Shown: positions 28,504-38,787 of the stretch, in pieces
Position numbering within the stretch: the stretch's first letter is position 1
Layout: each line of letters opens with the position of its first letter
Assembly (NCBI GenBank): GCA_949825045.1
Contig: OX463815.1
Location: 21,507,231 to 21,571,230, forward strand
Origin: Argyresthia goedartella
Taxonomy: Eukaryota; Arthropoda; Insecta; Lepidoptera; Argyresthiidae
Reading direction: 5' to 3'
DNA: 64,000 nt
The notes under the pieces: model-generated
Seen by the model: the letters and a program-made list of their open reading frames with translations, nothing else
Database searches by the model: none
What the model was told of the DNA's origin: nothing
Made by a program: the position numbers and the translations under genes

Positions 28504-31467
28504 CTAGTTCAAGACGTGTGGGACTGCCGCTCCATCCTCATATAGGCCTGTGCGATTCCACCTATGGCGGGTGCCGCGGATGCACATGCTGCTAGCCCTG
28601 ATGATGGCGGTTTGAATTCTTGCTCGTAGCCAGCCCATTATTGTGGCAGGGGTCCGGTTCCAGCGGTCCGCCAGTGTTTCGGCGAGGTGTTTAGTGAATG
28701 ATATCATTTGTGGAGCAAAAATTCCGTCGACAGAGGTTACTAAAGGGGTGAAGGTGGTGTGGCGCGTCTCGCATGGGTCGCAGTACTTCCTTTTCTTTTC
28801 TTCTTCAGCTGAACGAAGGCCAGCCGCTACGGGGCGTGATGCGTGGGAGGGAGCGTCGGTGTCTATGACACGGATATCAAATAACGCCTCCCTCTGGGCA
28901 ATCCATACCCCCCGACAAGCCAAGTCTCCGCGCAGCCCAGTATCGCCTTCGGAGATGACTGGCTCTTTCGTGACGTTTCCCCAGGCTTGCTGGCACAGTT
29001 CACAGAAAAGATCCCTTATTTCGTTATGTCTGCGTGTGATAAGGCCACCTGTTTTGCAGCACAAGGCGTGGTCCACGTTGAAGTTGTCATTGCCGCAGCC
29101 GTCGCAAGTCGCAGGCATGGAGATTGGTGTGCGGTGGTATCTTATGGCCAGGGCATCTCTAAATTCGTGGGGTGATAAGTCGAAGTTGTCTTTTCTTGTC
29201 GGTATTACTGAAAGCCATGTTGATGTTTTTGTTTTCATTTTTGTCGCTATTGATCTTTCTATTGCTCTTTTCTTTTTGGATGGTAATTTTGTTAGAATGC
29301 TTTCTAGAGTTTCGTTCTCGTATGTTTCTTTTTCCTTGTTTCCTTCCTTTCTTGCGTCATGCAAAGAATTGTAGTGTTCAGCAAGGTTTATGTCTTTTAT
29401 CTCGGTTAGGGCTGTTGAAAGTATTGTAGATCCCTGTTTTGAGATTTGGTATGCACGGTTTGGTGTGTTGAAGGGGTCAGAAAGGGCAAGTCCGCCTTTG
29501 TGGACTGGGAGGGTAAATAGCTGGGTTTCAAGTTTTGTGATTTCGCCTCCGATTAGTGTTGGTATGAATTTGTCGTGTAATGTGTTAGTTAAGGGTTCAA
29601 AAAGTTCTTCTGAATTTTTTAAGACACGTAGTAGGAAGGACCATTTAAACTGAGCTGCTTTAGTTAGGGCAGTGTAAGCGGCTTGAGGTGAGTTTTTGCA
29701 GATTGTTGTGAGTTTCTCGATGATAGATATCCATTCGGTTACATTCTTTTTTACGAAGTCGTCCCCTCCTGTCCCTATGTAGCCTCCTAGGAAGCGGGAG
29801 CCGGTAACTATGGAGACGTTGGTACCGGAGAACGTCTTTTCTGCGGTAGACTTGTCAGTTTCTGACACTATTAGAAATGATTTTTTACCTTGTGGTAAGT
29901 ATCCGTATGCTGGGCCTGTTTTGTTTAAGTTGTCCCACCATTGTCGTAGGCTTTGGAAAGTGCCTTGCGCGGAGGAGTCATCGGCGTACCAGCATTGTGT
30001 GACTGTGTTTTCGGTTTTAAATTTGTTAATTATTGGTAGTGTTGCAAGCGCGTACAGTGGCATTGCGAGTGGGTCTCCTTGGGTTACGCCTTCTCTGCTA
30101 TATAGTCTTGTATCAGAATCGCGAAATACCAATTCAAAGTGGCCATTGTAAGTATTATAAAGAAAGCGGGCGCAGTGTGGCCAGTATATTCTTGCTTGCC
30201 AGAGGGCTAGTTGTCTATTCACGGCGTTAAAAGCATTGTTCGCGTCAACGAGGAGCATTCCCCAGTTTGAACCAGGTTGGCAATCTCTTTGGAAGACATC
30301 GGTCATGGCATGAATGGCGCCTTCGATGCCACTGCCCAGTCCACTGCAGAGCTGTGACTGGCCGCATGCTTCAGTGACTTCAGAGCCTGTTGCTAAGATC
30401 ATGCATTTGGATAATATTCTTCGTAGGCATTCGCCGATGCCGATAGGTCTTACGCCTGGGCATTTGTCTAAAGCAACAAGTCGGCTTGACATTAATGCTT
30501 GTATTTGGGTCCAGGGTATGGTTTCGTTGCTAAGTTTCGTTGTGAGCTGCGCTACGGCTTCTCTTAAATGGGCGCTTGCTTGGCCGAAGCGGAGTAGGAA
30601 ATCTCTCCAGTTTTCGGCTGTGCATCCAGTGGGGCCTCCGCCGCCGTGTAGTTTTCTCGCAACTGTTTCGACATGGTCACAAGTTATTTCGATTTCAAGG
30701 AGTGGTGGGAGTTTTGTGACGTCTTTGGGGAGAGTGAATAAAGCGGGATCTGGAGTATTAGGCGGGGGGTGCTTTTCTCTCAGCACATCACTGACGGTTT
30801 TACCGGATGGATCAACTTCAGTGTCTGGGTTTAAAACTTTGCTCGTGTCTTTTGTGAGGAGCCAGTTGAGCGCTTCCCGCGTTTTTCCATGTAGTATCAG
30901 TCGTGTGAATAATTTTGTTTCTTGGTCATTGTTGTTTTGTTTCCGGTTTCTTGTATTCCATATAGATTTATCTGCTTTGGTGGATTCCGTGATGAGTTCC
31001 TCGAAACGTTTGTCTGCCCAGAGTTTTAGGCGCCGATCGAGTAGTCTCAGTATATCTTTCATTTTTCTAACGTTTTTGTCTCTTTGCAGTATGACCGCAG
31101 CAAAGGTTAATACGCGTTCAGAGGGGTAGGTTGATTTGGTTAGATGCTCAATTTCGTCGGCCAGAGTGTGTACGAATTTTCTACTGGCAGTACCGCATGG
31201 GAGGTCGTATAGCTTGCCATGAAGGTTACAGACGTTGTCCCAATGCCTTTGCCAGATGCCAGACTTAGGTTGGATGGCATTCAGGAATGGGGATCCGAAG
31301 GCTTCTTCCAAAGGTGACATTGGTGTTTGCCCATCGGTGGTTGTTTTAAGAGTAGCGGATGCTGATTGGTTTAGTACATCGTTGTGTTCTGATCTCATGT
31401 GACGCTGGAGCCCATTTTTCTTGAATTTCCTGGGGCATAGCGGGCATTCGGTGTCAGCTTGTGACAT
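28504..31467 (-). CDS. R2/R4-class LINE ORF: zinc finger, reverse transcriptase, restriction-like endonuclease; intact
   Basis: 987 codons from the ATG at 31467 to the TAG at 28506-28504, with no lesion. Residues 8-28 (CPLCPRKFKKNGLQRHMRSEH) form a C2H2 finger, C8-C11-H23-H28, a DNA-binding unit. The RT covers about 330-660: RLVALDKCPGVRPIGIGE, MLLVDANNAFNAVNR (D408), SREGVTQGDPLAMPLYA and CWYADDSSAQG (Y494-D497). After the thumb, C788-x2-C791-x8-H800-x3-C804 is the CCHC knuckle, then RRHNEIRD (811-819), KEP (834-836), LRGDL (D848) and ALFDIRV (D864), matching the restriction-like nuclease of R2/R4-type elements. There is no APE domain. Known members nick a specific target and prime on it. 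The target here is unknown; no rRNA sequence is near. I recall similar proteins from corals and other invertebrates, but cannot name the clade. Confidence 0.87.
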   Translation of the reverse strand: MSQADTECPLCPRKFKKNGLQRHMRSEHNDVLNQSASATLKTTTDGQTPMSPLEEAFGSPFLNAIQPKSGIWQRHWDNVCNLHGKLYDLPCGTASRKFVHTLADEIEHLTKSTYPSERVLTFAAVILQRDKNVRKMKDILRLLDRRLKLWADKRFEELITESTKADKSIWNTRNRKQNNNDQETKLFTRLILHGKTREALNWLLTKDTSKVLNPDTEVDPSGKTVSDVLREKHPPPNTPDPALFTLPKDVTKLPPLLEIEITCDHVETVARKLHGGGGPTGCTAENWRDFLLRFGQASAHLREAVAQLTTKLSNETIPWTQIQALMSSRLVALDKCPGVRPIGIGECLRRILSKCMILATGSEVTEACGQSQLCSGLGSGIEGAIHAMTDVFQRDCQPGSNWGMLLVDANNAFNAVNRQLALWQARIYWPHCARFLYNTYNGHFELVFRDSDTRLYSREGVTQGDPLAMPLYALATLPIINKFKTENTVTQCWYADDSSAQGTFQSLRQWWDNLNKTGPAYGYLPQGKKSFLIVSETDKSTAEKTFSGTNVSIVTGSRFLGGYIGTGGDDFVKKNVTEWISIIEKLTTICKNSPQAAYTALTKAAQFKWSFLLRVLKNSEELFEPLTNTLHDKFIPTLIGGEITKLETQLFTLPVHKGGLALSDPFNTPNRAYQISKQGSTILSTALTEIKDINLAEHYNSLHDARKEGNKEKETYENETLESILTKLPSKKKRAIERSIATKMKTKTSTWLSVIPTRKDNFDLSPHEFRDALAIRYHRTPISMPATCDGCGNDNFNVDHALCCKTGGLITRRHNEIRDLFCELCQQAWGNVTKEPVISEGDTGLRGDLACRGVWIAQREALFDIRVIDTDAPSHASRPVAAGLRSAEEEKKRKYCDPCETRHTTFTPLVTSVDGIFAPQMISFTKHLAETLADRWNRTPATIMGWLRARIQTAIIRASSMCIRGTRHRWNRTGLYEDGAAVPHVLN

Positions 31468-31854
31468 ATGGGTGGGTATTTACTTACTTGAGCTATTTGC
31501 ACTATAATTTAGTTGTTTAGCTCTCGGATAAGGGTAAGATTAATAAAAACAAGGGATTTTGTTGATAAATAAATGGGTCTAAAGGAAATAATATTAAAAT
31601 GAAGTATTTTTGTGAAAAATATGTCTATTTGAGGTGACAGCTGACAATAGATTTAATATCTCTTAAATTTATCAGAGAAGAAATTTAAAGGCATTGTTTA
31701 AAAAAAACATTATTTTTTAAAGCATATTATAGGTAAGATGATTACATTAATGCAAAAGAGGTATGGAGCTCTGATTTTTCAGCGCTGTACAAGAACCACT
31801 CAAATGTTTGTAACACAAGACCTATTTTTGAAAAAAAAAAAGAAACAGAAAGGA
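31468..31854. other. Upstream flank of the R2/R4-class ORF
   Basis: Includes the presumed 5' UTR on the minus strand, AT-rich, no ORF. The 5' boundary of the element was not found. Confidence 0.35.
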
Positions 31855-32032
31855 AAAGATGGCCGTGTTGCAGTGTACGAGTTTCTTGCGCCGCTTCTTC
31901 TCCGCTGCCGTAACACTTTCCGAAGCGGTTGTAGTTTTTCTTGCATTATATAGATTCAAATGACATTCAAAAAGAGTTCGTAAGAAACCAATTTTAAAAT
32001 AAATATTTTAAAGTTTGAAGTTTGAAGTACGC
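31855..32032 (+). repeat. LINE 3' UTR fragment with (TTTGAAG)n tail
   Basis: The plus strand reads GAGTTTCTTGCGCCGCTTCT and TCTCCGCTGCCG, a hairpin-like motif also present in LINE C (GAGTTTCTTCGGTGAGCTCT at 47660-47680), and ends AAAGTTTGAAGTTTGAAG. No coding region; very short truncated copy. Confidence 0.6.
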
Positions 32033-32439
32033 CACAAAGTTTACTGGGCACCCGCGAGGAATGCGTTTCCCTCCCTCTGTCGCTCGCTGCAGCCCTCGAA
32101 ACGTCAGTAGGACAGTGACTGACGCTTTGATGTCATCACATCGAGGTGCCAAGTTAACTTTGCCGTGTAAGTAATGAGTATGAGGATGATTGATGATCTT
32201 TAAATGGGTGCCCTAGTAAGTTAGTTAATTTTATGACCGGGATTTAGGACAATACCTTAAACGCGTTGCGTAGTCGCGCAACGAGCAGCTAGCAACAAAA
32301 ATAAAAAACAACCAACGAATGGAAAACCATCTCCTTTTTTGAAGTCGGTAATACGGTATTTGACTGCTAGTCAAAATAAATACTTTGTAGGAACTGTCAA
32401 AATCACAGATTAACGAAAATCTTTGCTGCCAAAACGATA
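32033..32439. other. No recognised feature
   Basis: A moderately GC-rich part at 32040-32150 and otherwise AT-rich sequence. No gene or repeat identified. Confidence 0.4.
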
Positions 32440-32740
32440 ATTTGTTCACGAGTTCTATATATCTTTTGTGGCACAGACTATATAGGGATACTACGTTTTC
32501 GTGGTGTCAGAAGCAATTCTTATTTTTGAAATCAACTGTTTTTTTGTGTGTTGATGGCTACGTTGGAATATCGTATCGTTTATCGTTAGATCAGTTATTT
32601 GGCTCTGTCCCACAAAAAATAGTCCATTGGGGTCAGTTCTGGTGAACCAGCAGGCCAAAGAATAGGCCCGTTTCCGCCGATCCAGTGATTGGAAAAACAG
32701 TCGTCAAGATAGCTTCTCACCGCCTAATGCATCCGTCAAC
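32440..32740 (-). pseudogene. Tc1/mariner-type transposase fragment
   Basis: The minus strand reads VRSYLDDCFSNHWIGGNGPI, LWPAGSPELTPMDYFLWDRA, the region holding the third catalytic Asp, then stops. It is a diverged copy of the C-terminal part of the transposase at 36396-37440, in opposite orientation. The rest of the element is missing; LINE C2 starts beside it. Confidence 0.75.
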
Positions 32741-32744
32741 AGAA

Positions 32745-34410
32745 AAGCACGGCTTAAAGGTAATGCACCAAAATATGCAAGGCTTTTAGGCAAGCAACTA
32801 GAATAAGAAATGTTTTTAGAAAGCAAATGAATAGATATACTTTGTATGACAGAACAGTGGCTGCAAGAGTGTGCAATGCAATTCAATATACCACATTATA
32901 AAGTGATCAGCTGTTTCAAGAGAGAGACTAAAACTAGAGGTGGTTCCTTAATTTTAGTAAAAGATGGTTTTAAGTGTAAATAACGAAAGGATATTGTTAT
33001 TCTTTCTAGTAAAATGAATGCTGAAGTCTCGTGTGTTGAGATGGAAAATATACTATTGTTAGTGTGTACAGGCGGGAAGGAGACTTTAAAGTCTGAGACA
33101 GTGATGGAACAATTACTTCAACTTGCATTCAGAAACAAGTCCAAACGCATCATAGTTTGCGGCGACTTTAATGAAGATTTACTAGATACCGCAAACAGCT
33201 TTATTCGCACAAGGATCCTAGCAGTATTTAAGTCTTAAATTATGTACAATGTCTTTCTGGAGCCTACACGAATAACGGCTACCTCCACTACTTGTCTAGA
33301 TGACCTATTCTATGAATGTAGTATTCACGATAGACAAATAGTTAAGGCATTATGTGCCGACCACACTGGTCAGATTGTAGTATTTGAAGAAAGCAATGCT
33401 ATAAAGCCCGTTAAGGTATTGTGTAGAACAGTGACTTTGAAGAAAATGGAAAAATTTCGTAGTGGACTGGTGTCCGAACACATTATATTCCAGCTCCTTC
33501 AAATCTGTATCTGCGGAATTTGAAAAGGTTTTCAATCTGACTAAAGTGAGAACGGACAACAAATCAAAATCCTCTGAATGGGCAACAGAAGATTTAAGAC
33601 AGAGCAGGTCCTATATAAATTGTATGAGAAAAGTCCTATCACAGTCCTGGGTTTAACGTCTTTGTCAAAAATTATTAAAAAAAAAAACAGGAAAGAGCCT
33701 ACATCTTAACAATAAAATCAAAGGTTCTGGCAACAAAATTAAAACTACATGGAACATTATTAAAAATTCTTCAGTACCATACCCATAATAAAAACAGAAG
33801 CACTACAATCCTCTCTTGAAAAGTCTTTAGATTACTTGGTTGAAAATGTGCCCCGAAACATGGACGGCTTAACTTCAAACCCATAGGCTCTACAACTATA
33901 GTTAAAACATTTTAACTTCTTAACATGAAAAAGACTGAAGATTTATGGGGCATGTCAGTTAACGTGGTTAAATCAGTAATCGCTGTGATTGCACCATACA
34001 TGGCAATCACATTCAATATTTGTATAGCAAACGGTGTTTTTCTTGACCTCATGAAAATTAGCAGATTAATACCACTTTTCAAACCCGGTAGTAAAGAAGA
34101 CCCTGCCAACTTAGGCCTTGCCAGTGTTGAGCAAGGTGTTTGAAAAAGGTTGTGGGTTGAGTCAACTACTTTCTCACTTCAATGCATCTGGGCTACTCCA
34201 CAAAAACAGTTCGGATTCACTAAAAGCAGATCAAGAATAGACGCCGGAGTAGCGCTAGTAGAACACATTTATAGTGCGTGGGAAGGATCACAGGATGTGG
34301 TTGGTATTTTCTGTGATCTTTCCAAGGCCTTTGAATGTGTAAACCATCAAACTCTTTTGCTCAAACTACAACATGGTATCAAAGATAATGCGTTAAAATT
34401 AATGGAATCT
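32745..34410 (+). pseudogene. LINE C2: decayed endonuclease and reverse transcriptase
   Basis: Endonuclease pieces: HQNMQGF, MFLESK-stop-IDILCMTEQWL, TRGGSLILVKDGFKC, IIVCGDFNEDLLD, LDDLFYECS. Linker: NKIKTTWNIIKNSS near 33730. RT pieces: LMKISRLIPLFKPGSKEDP (34050-34110), FGFTKSRSRIDAGVALVEH and VGIFCDLSKAFECVNHQTLL (34290-34350), with frameshifts and stops between. The RT stops at about 34410, before the catalytic FADD, where a minus-strand LINE begins. Motifs match LINE C (46191-47558), so it is a second, much older copy. Confidence 0.8.
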
Positions 34411-34990
34411 TATAAAGTCAAATTACTTTATTACTGTAGATATTTACATATACTTAGCAAACGTCAATTTTGCCTCTTCTCTACATTGGACCACTGTGGG
34501 GGGGAAGGGTGTAGAAACTCCCACAGATTGATTTTTAGATCTCTTTTAAAAATAGGTTGTGCTTAACTATTACAAATATGAAAAATTTAATTATTATGAT
34601 TAATAAGCAGGAATAAATAATTACAAAATTATTAACAGCAAGGTCTGTGTTGAGCTAGATTAACCCCATACAGTCCTGTCATTTAAGTAATCTTGAACAT
34701 TGTAATATCCCTTTATCGACAAAGTCGCTTTAACATGCTTTTTAAATTGTTCAAATGGCAATTTCAAAATCTCCAGAGGTATCTTATTATAGTAGAGAAT
34801 ACACTGACCCTTGAAAGAATTGCTAACCTTCGCGAGTCTAAATCGGGGCGCACACAGTCTGTGATTATTTCTAAGGTTAACATTACAGCTATCGCTAAGT
34901 TTGGAAAATGTTGTAAGGTTTTTCAAGGTGTTTTTATAATCTGGAATAACAATAAGAGATTATTTTTCTGGGAGGTGTTTATTGTTGCAT
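34411..34990 (-). mobile_element. LINE D copy 1, 5'-truncated, minus strand
   Basis: On the minus strand the C-terminal end of a LINE ORF2 is open from 34926 to the stop at 34660: FSKLSDSCNVNLRNNHRL, NSFKGQCILYYNKIPLEI, LPFEQFKKHVKATL and ending DRTVWG. The 3' UTR follows with a hairpin (GGGAGTTTCTACACCCTTC with its partner CCCACAGTGG) and an end ATTTGACTTTATA near 34411. A second copy is at 57060-57680. It abuts the broken RT of LINE C2, so it probably inserted there with loss of the rest. Confidence 0.8.
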
Positions 34991-35059
34991 TGCATATTTT
35001 ATGTATATTTTATTTATGCGAGCGAACATGTCTGCCGTCAGCCAGAGAGCATAACTACA

Positions 35060-35640
35060 TCAGACCCAGAGGTACCCCACATATCTTCGAGAACGTTTTG
35101 AGTTTCTTTTCCCCAGGGATAGTAATCGGAGATCCCACACGGTGTCTCTCCTGTCAACTCCTCGACATAACACTGCCGCCTACAAACACTCGTTTAGGTT
35201 AAGGGCAATCCGACTGTGGAACGCACTTCCCTGCACTATTAGGGATAGTCCCTTAATTTTCACTTTTAAGAAAAGATTGAAAGCGTATTTCCTTTCTCTT
35301 CCGTAATCGGTATCATATTTATGTAAGTATATGTATGATATTTTGTAGTTAATATATTTGCATGCTATCTAGTGTATTTTATATAGTTGAGATATATATA
35401 TATATTTTATTAGGTATATTTAATTTATATTTTAAAAGTAATTTTCGTACGTATGTATATAGTTTTATTGCGCACTAGGACTGTCCTTTTTAATAAACAC
35501 TCCTGTCTTGCCTAGGTTTTCTGGAAGAAATATCTTTTTAGAGATAGGCTCGCCTTTGCCTATAAAATTTATTGTAACTGTCTGTTTATCTATGTTTTCT
35601 GTGCAAAAAATAATATGAATATGAATATAGGTATGTTATT
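35060..35640 (+). mobile_element. LINE B copy, 5'-truncated
   Basis: The plus strand holds the C-terminus of the LINE B protein: HNTAAYKHSFRLRAIRLWNA, LPCTIRDSPL and ending KAYFLSLP, compared with FRFRAIQLWNALPCTIRDSP in the intact copy. A frame change lies before HNTA. The 3' UTR (CCTAGGTTTTCTGGAAGAAA, GAGATAGGCTCGCCTTTG) ends ATATGAATATGAATA at about 35628. Confidence 0.82.
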
Positions 35641-35730
35641 TTTGTAGCTTCTATGATGATGATATAGCTATCTATCTATAGATGATGTAGATATTGAGTA
35701 CCTTATGCCATAAAAAGTCCACAAACTTAC

Positions 35731-35920
35731 GGGGCTGGTAGTATGAATCCATGTAATAGGAGTTTTTGAAATGTAATGGAAATATTTGAAGGCAATTGTC
35801 TGTTTTGAAATTTTTCCTTAGTTTCACTGCGTTTATCCTAAGAGATCTTCGAGGTTCTTGTTTTGGAAAGCTAAGACACCCATTATTCTTGCATCCAAGC
35901 ACAACACAAACACGGCCCAT
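35731..35920 (-). CDS. Candidate first exon with a decayed THAP zinc finger
   Basis: ATG at 35920 opens MGRVCVVLGCKNNG, LSFPKQEPRRSLRINAVKL and ends FKNSYYMDSYYQP, directly followed by a GTAAGT splice donor (35730-35725). The start C-x4-C and the FP block, the basic Arg/Leu stretch and xxHF are the THAP outline. The Cys expected three residues before the final His is Phe (IFPLHF), so zinc binding is probably lost. THAP domains occur in DNA transposases (P element) and host DNA-binding proteins. Downstream exons were not found. Could be a relic of either. Confidence 0.45.
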
Positions 35921-36395
35921 CTCTTTTTGTCTGTGTCCACTGACCAGCCAGAACAGTTATTTAATTTAAACGTAAAATTTGAGTCCAATCTTCCAATTTG
36001 AACAAACTTGAACGACGACGTCTTTCGTTCCCAAAGAGATCACTCGAAAAAAAACACGAAAAAAAAGCCCACGGTATTCCCCGGTATTATTCATTCAATT
36101 CACAGAATAGAATCTCACCATAAAGCACTGCACATATTGCTCTGTGGTCTGCACCTCAGGTCTGCACAATGGCAATCTGAGTCTATGCAAGAAAAAAAAT
36201 AAAGTGATTTGCCCAGCGCCATCTATCGGATTTTGCGGAAGCAGTGCTCAGAAAATACCTTATAGCATTGAACAAAATGAAACCTCTTTTTTTTTTTGCG
36301 ATCTTCTTTATTGTTTAAATGTCAATTGCTATTTCACTGGGATTTTGTTCAATGTGTTTCGGGTTGAAAGCTTCCCGTTAGGGCTAGTTTTTCTT
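35921..36395. other. Flank of the transposase pseudogene
   Basis: Short A-rich and T-rich runs (36045-36065, 36285-36297). The 5' terminal inverted repeat of the downstream transposon should be here but was not identified. Confidence 0.35.
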
Positions 36396-37440
36396 ATGAA
36401 GAATATGCCGACAGTCTGTGATGCCGACATTGTTTTTATGTATGACAGGGCAGACGGCAATGGAGCGAGGGCTTGACGTTTGTATGGAAAGCGCTACCCA
36501 AACCGCCCAAAGAGAATATAATCATTAGTTTTACAGAGCCTTTCGTCGGACTACTGAAGTTGAGATTCACCGCGCTGCAACTGGAGTCAACCAAGGCAGG
36601 TACAGTCCTACCTACAAAGAAAACGTCTTGGCGGCATTTCAAGCGGATCCTACCACAAGCATAAGAGGTTGCTCGAGATCTTGACATTTCTAGGTGGAAG
36701 GTGTGGCAACCATGCACGATAACAAGTTTCCATTTCATGGGACGGGGTTACAAGGTCTGGAAGAGCAAGAACCCCATCGAAGAATGCAATTCTGCCGATT
36801 TCTTTTGAATGAAAATGCGCAGTTTTTTAAATAAATATAGTGGACTGACGAGAGCAAGTTCTCCAGAGAGGGTATCACGAACTTCCATAATAGGCATAAA
36901 TGGGCTGACAAGCATAACAATTCACATTGGAAAAAGGAGGTGTTATTCCATAGGAAATTCACAGTCAATGTGTGGGCCGGAATGATAGGCAGGACGTTGA
37001 TTGGACCACACTTCTTACCAGATACCTTAAACGACCAGAACTACTTGGATTTTGTCCTGAACGACCCGCCTCTCGGTTTTGGTGGAAGAGTCTTGAGCTC
37101 CATGGATCGGGAACTCATTTTCCAACATGACGGCTGTCCAGAACATTGCACTATTGAAGTCAGAAGCTATCTTGACGACTGTTTTCCCAATTGCTGGATC
37201 GGCAGAGACTAGCCTATTCCTTGGCCTGCTTGTTCACCAGACCTGACCCCAATGGACTATTTTGTGTGGGACAGAGTCAAATAACAAAAGAAGAGTTGAT
37301 TTCAAAAATAATAACAATGGCTTTCGACACCACGTAAGATGAAATGATGCTCAAAATTACGACCACAGAATTCCGAAGACGGGTGTCTGTCTGAGGAACC
37401 AAGGATCTCATTTCGAGCATTAATAGCATAAATTTAATAT
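36396..37440 (+). pseudogene. Tc1/mariner-superfamily transposase, broken
   Basis: ATG at 36396 opens MKNMPTVCDADIVFMYDRAD, the N-terminal helix-turn-helix region. Then come ENVLAAFQADPTTS, LDISRWKVWQ, WTDESKFSREGI (first catalytic Asp), RKFTVNVWAGMIGRTLIGP, LIFQHDGCPEH (second Asp) and ACSPDLTPMDYFVWDRVK (third Asp), followed by EFRRRVSV near the end. There are several frameshifts and a TAG at 37209-37211. Counting through that stop, 41 residues separate the second and third Asp, more than the 34 of classical mariner. In active relatives it cuts and pastes at TA. Termini were not resolved. Confidence 0.82.
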
Positions 37441-38736
37441 ATAAAAAGACTGTCTAAAAGTCTATTTTTCTCCTTCAAACTGGTTAGTAGTTCATAACTT
37501 CATGAATGTGTGAGTTATCTACGTCAATAATACCTTAAATGAAAGATCATGAACTAATAATGTTTCTGTTAATATTTTCACATAAAAAGCTTTTACTCCT
37601 TTTTGTTAAATTAGGTCCGAAAAACTTATTTTATTGATGGTTGAAATTTGCCGTGCTCTTCAATGGTCTGTAAAAACCAAGTCTGATGTAATAGATGCAC
37701 AAATCAAGTTTTATTAGAATGCTTATTAAGTAATTTATTAGAATAAATTGTAAAATAATCCAATTATTGTTTAGTTTTGCAATGATAATCACTGAACTGT
37801 GAAAATCTTGAAATTTTCTTAAAAAACTAACGGTAAGACTTCGCCATATGTATGTTTGGCTCAAATGGTTTTAAATGGTCTGTTCTAACTTCGGTTTAAG
37901 TCTTTGCATCCATCTACCGGACACCCTGTATGTGACGTCATAGTCAAATGCTGTCTTTTTAACACAAAATAGAGTTTATAAAATACAAATTCTAGAATTT
38001 TAAATATAAAATTCTGATAATGTCAAACGTTTTTGTTGAAATAGTTTTAGCTTTTATCACGTTTCTAGATTTAATGGACTAGTAATTAAATTATGTTCAT
38101 GTAAGAGTCGGCATAAACCTAATAACTTTAATTTACTAAATACTGATGTCGACTTTGAGGGACAAACCTTCACCTTTAAATTGAATACCTACAACAGTTT
38201 AATTTACAGGAGAAACTAACGAACCTTTAAGAGCTCGATCAAATCTGCACAGACGCTGTTAAATAGCCACAGGACCAGCATGCGGTCGCTTTAAACAACA
38301 ACTATTTGTTTGATTAATGTCCTTACGGCCTCCGACATAAGAGCCCGGAGCTACCTTAGATGTCACCGGGCAAATACAACGAGGGTCGCCCTCTGAAGTC
38401 CCCTAAATAATTGTTACTATATCCTCGTGCTGAAGAAATAGTTTATTGCGTCAGCCAGTCTCAAACACATCTCAGTTACGAGTTTGGGCAATGGCGACGG
38501 TGATGTTATAGGCGATAAAGATAGAGTACAATATGTGACCAGCTCGCGTAACTAAGATTACATGTATCATAATCATACCTACTTTACCTGTTGGCTTGGG
38601 TGTCAGAGCCCAACCGTGCCCCCCGTTGGCGCACTCGATAGATGTTATTTGATATGGTGATAAAAAATCGAGGTGTCATGGCGGCCAACGAAAATACTCG
38701 ACGATGTTTGCTAAATGAGGAATGAAAACTAAAACT
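37441..38736. other. Transposon flank and non-coding sequence
   Basis: Includes ATCTACCGGACACCCTGTAT at 37911-37930, which looks like a DNA-transposon terminus, and a repeat at 37930-38100 related in reverse to 25680-26180. No gene seen. Confidence 0.45.
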
Positions 38737-38787
38737 AATGAAAAATTATACATTATAATTTTTCATTATAATGTATAATTTTTCATT
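38737..38787. repeat. Perfect 23-bp palindrome, 5-nt loop
   Basis: Left arm 38737-38759 and right arm 38765-38787 are exact reverse complements (AATGAAAAATTATACATTAT and three more bases), around TTTTC. Very AT-rich. Confidence 0.9.

Noticed and set aside
28643..31129. Long plus-strand open frames of 243 and 271 codons
   Set aside because: Exact antisense of the intact R2/R4-class ORF on the minus strand; codon pattern and motifs belong to the minus strand.
28161..31854. rDNA as insertion target of the R2/R4-class element
   Set aside because: Neither flank resembles 18S or 28S rRNA; both are AT-rich and one holds a dispersed repeat.
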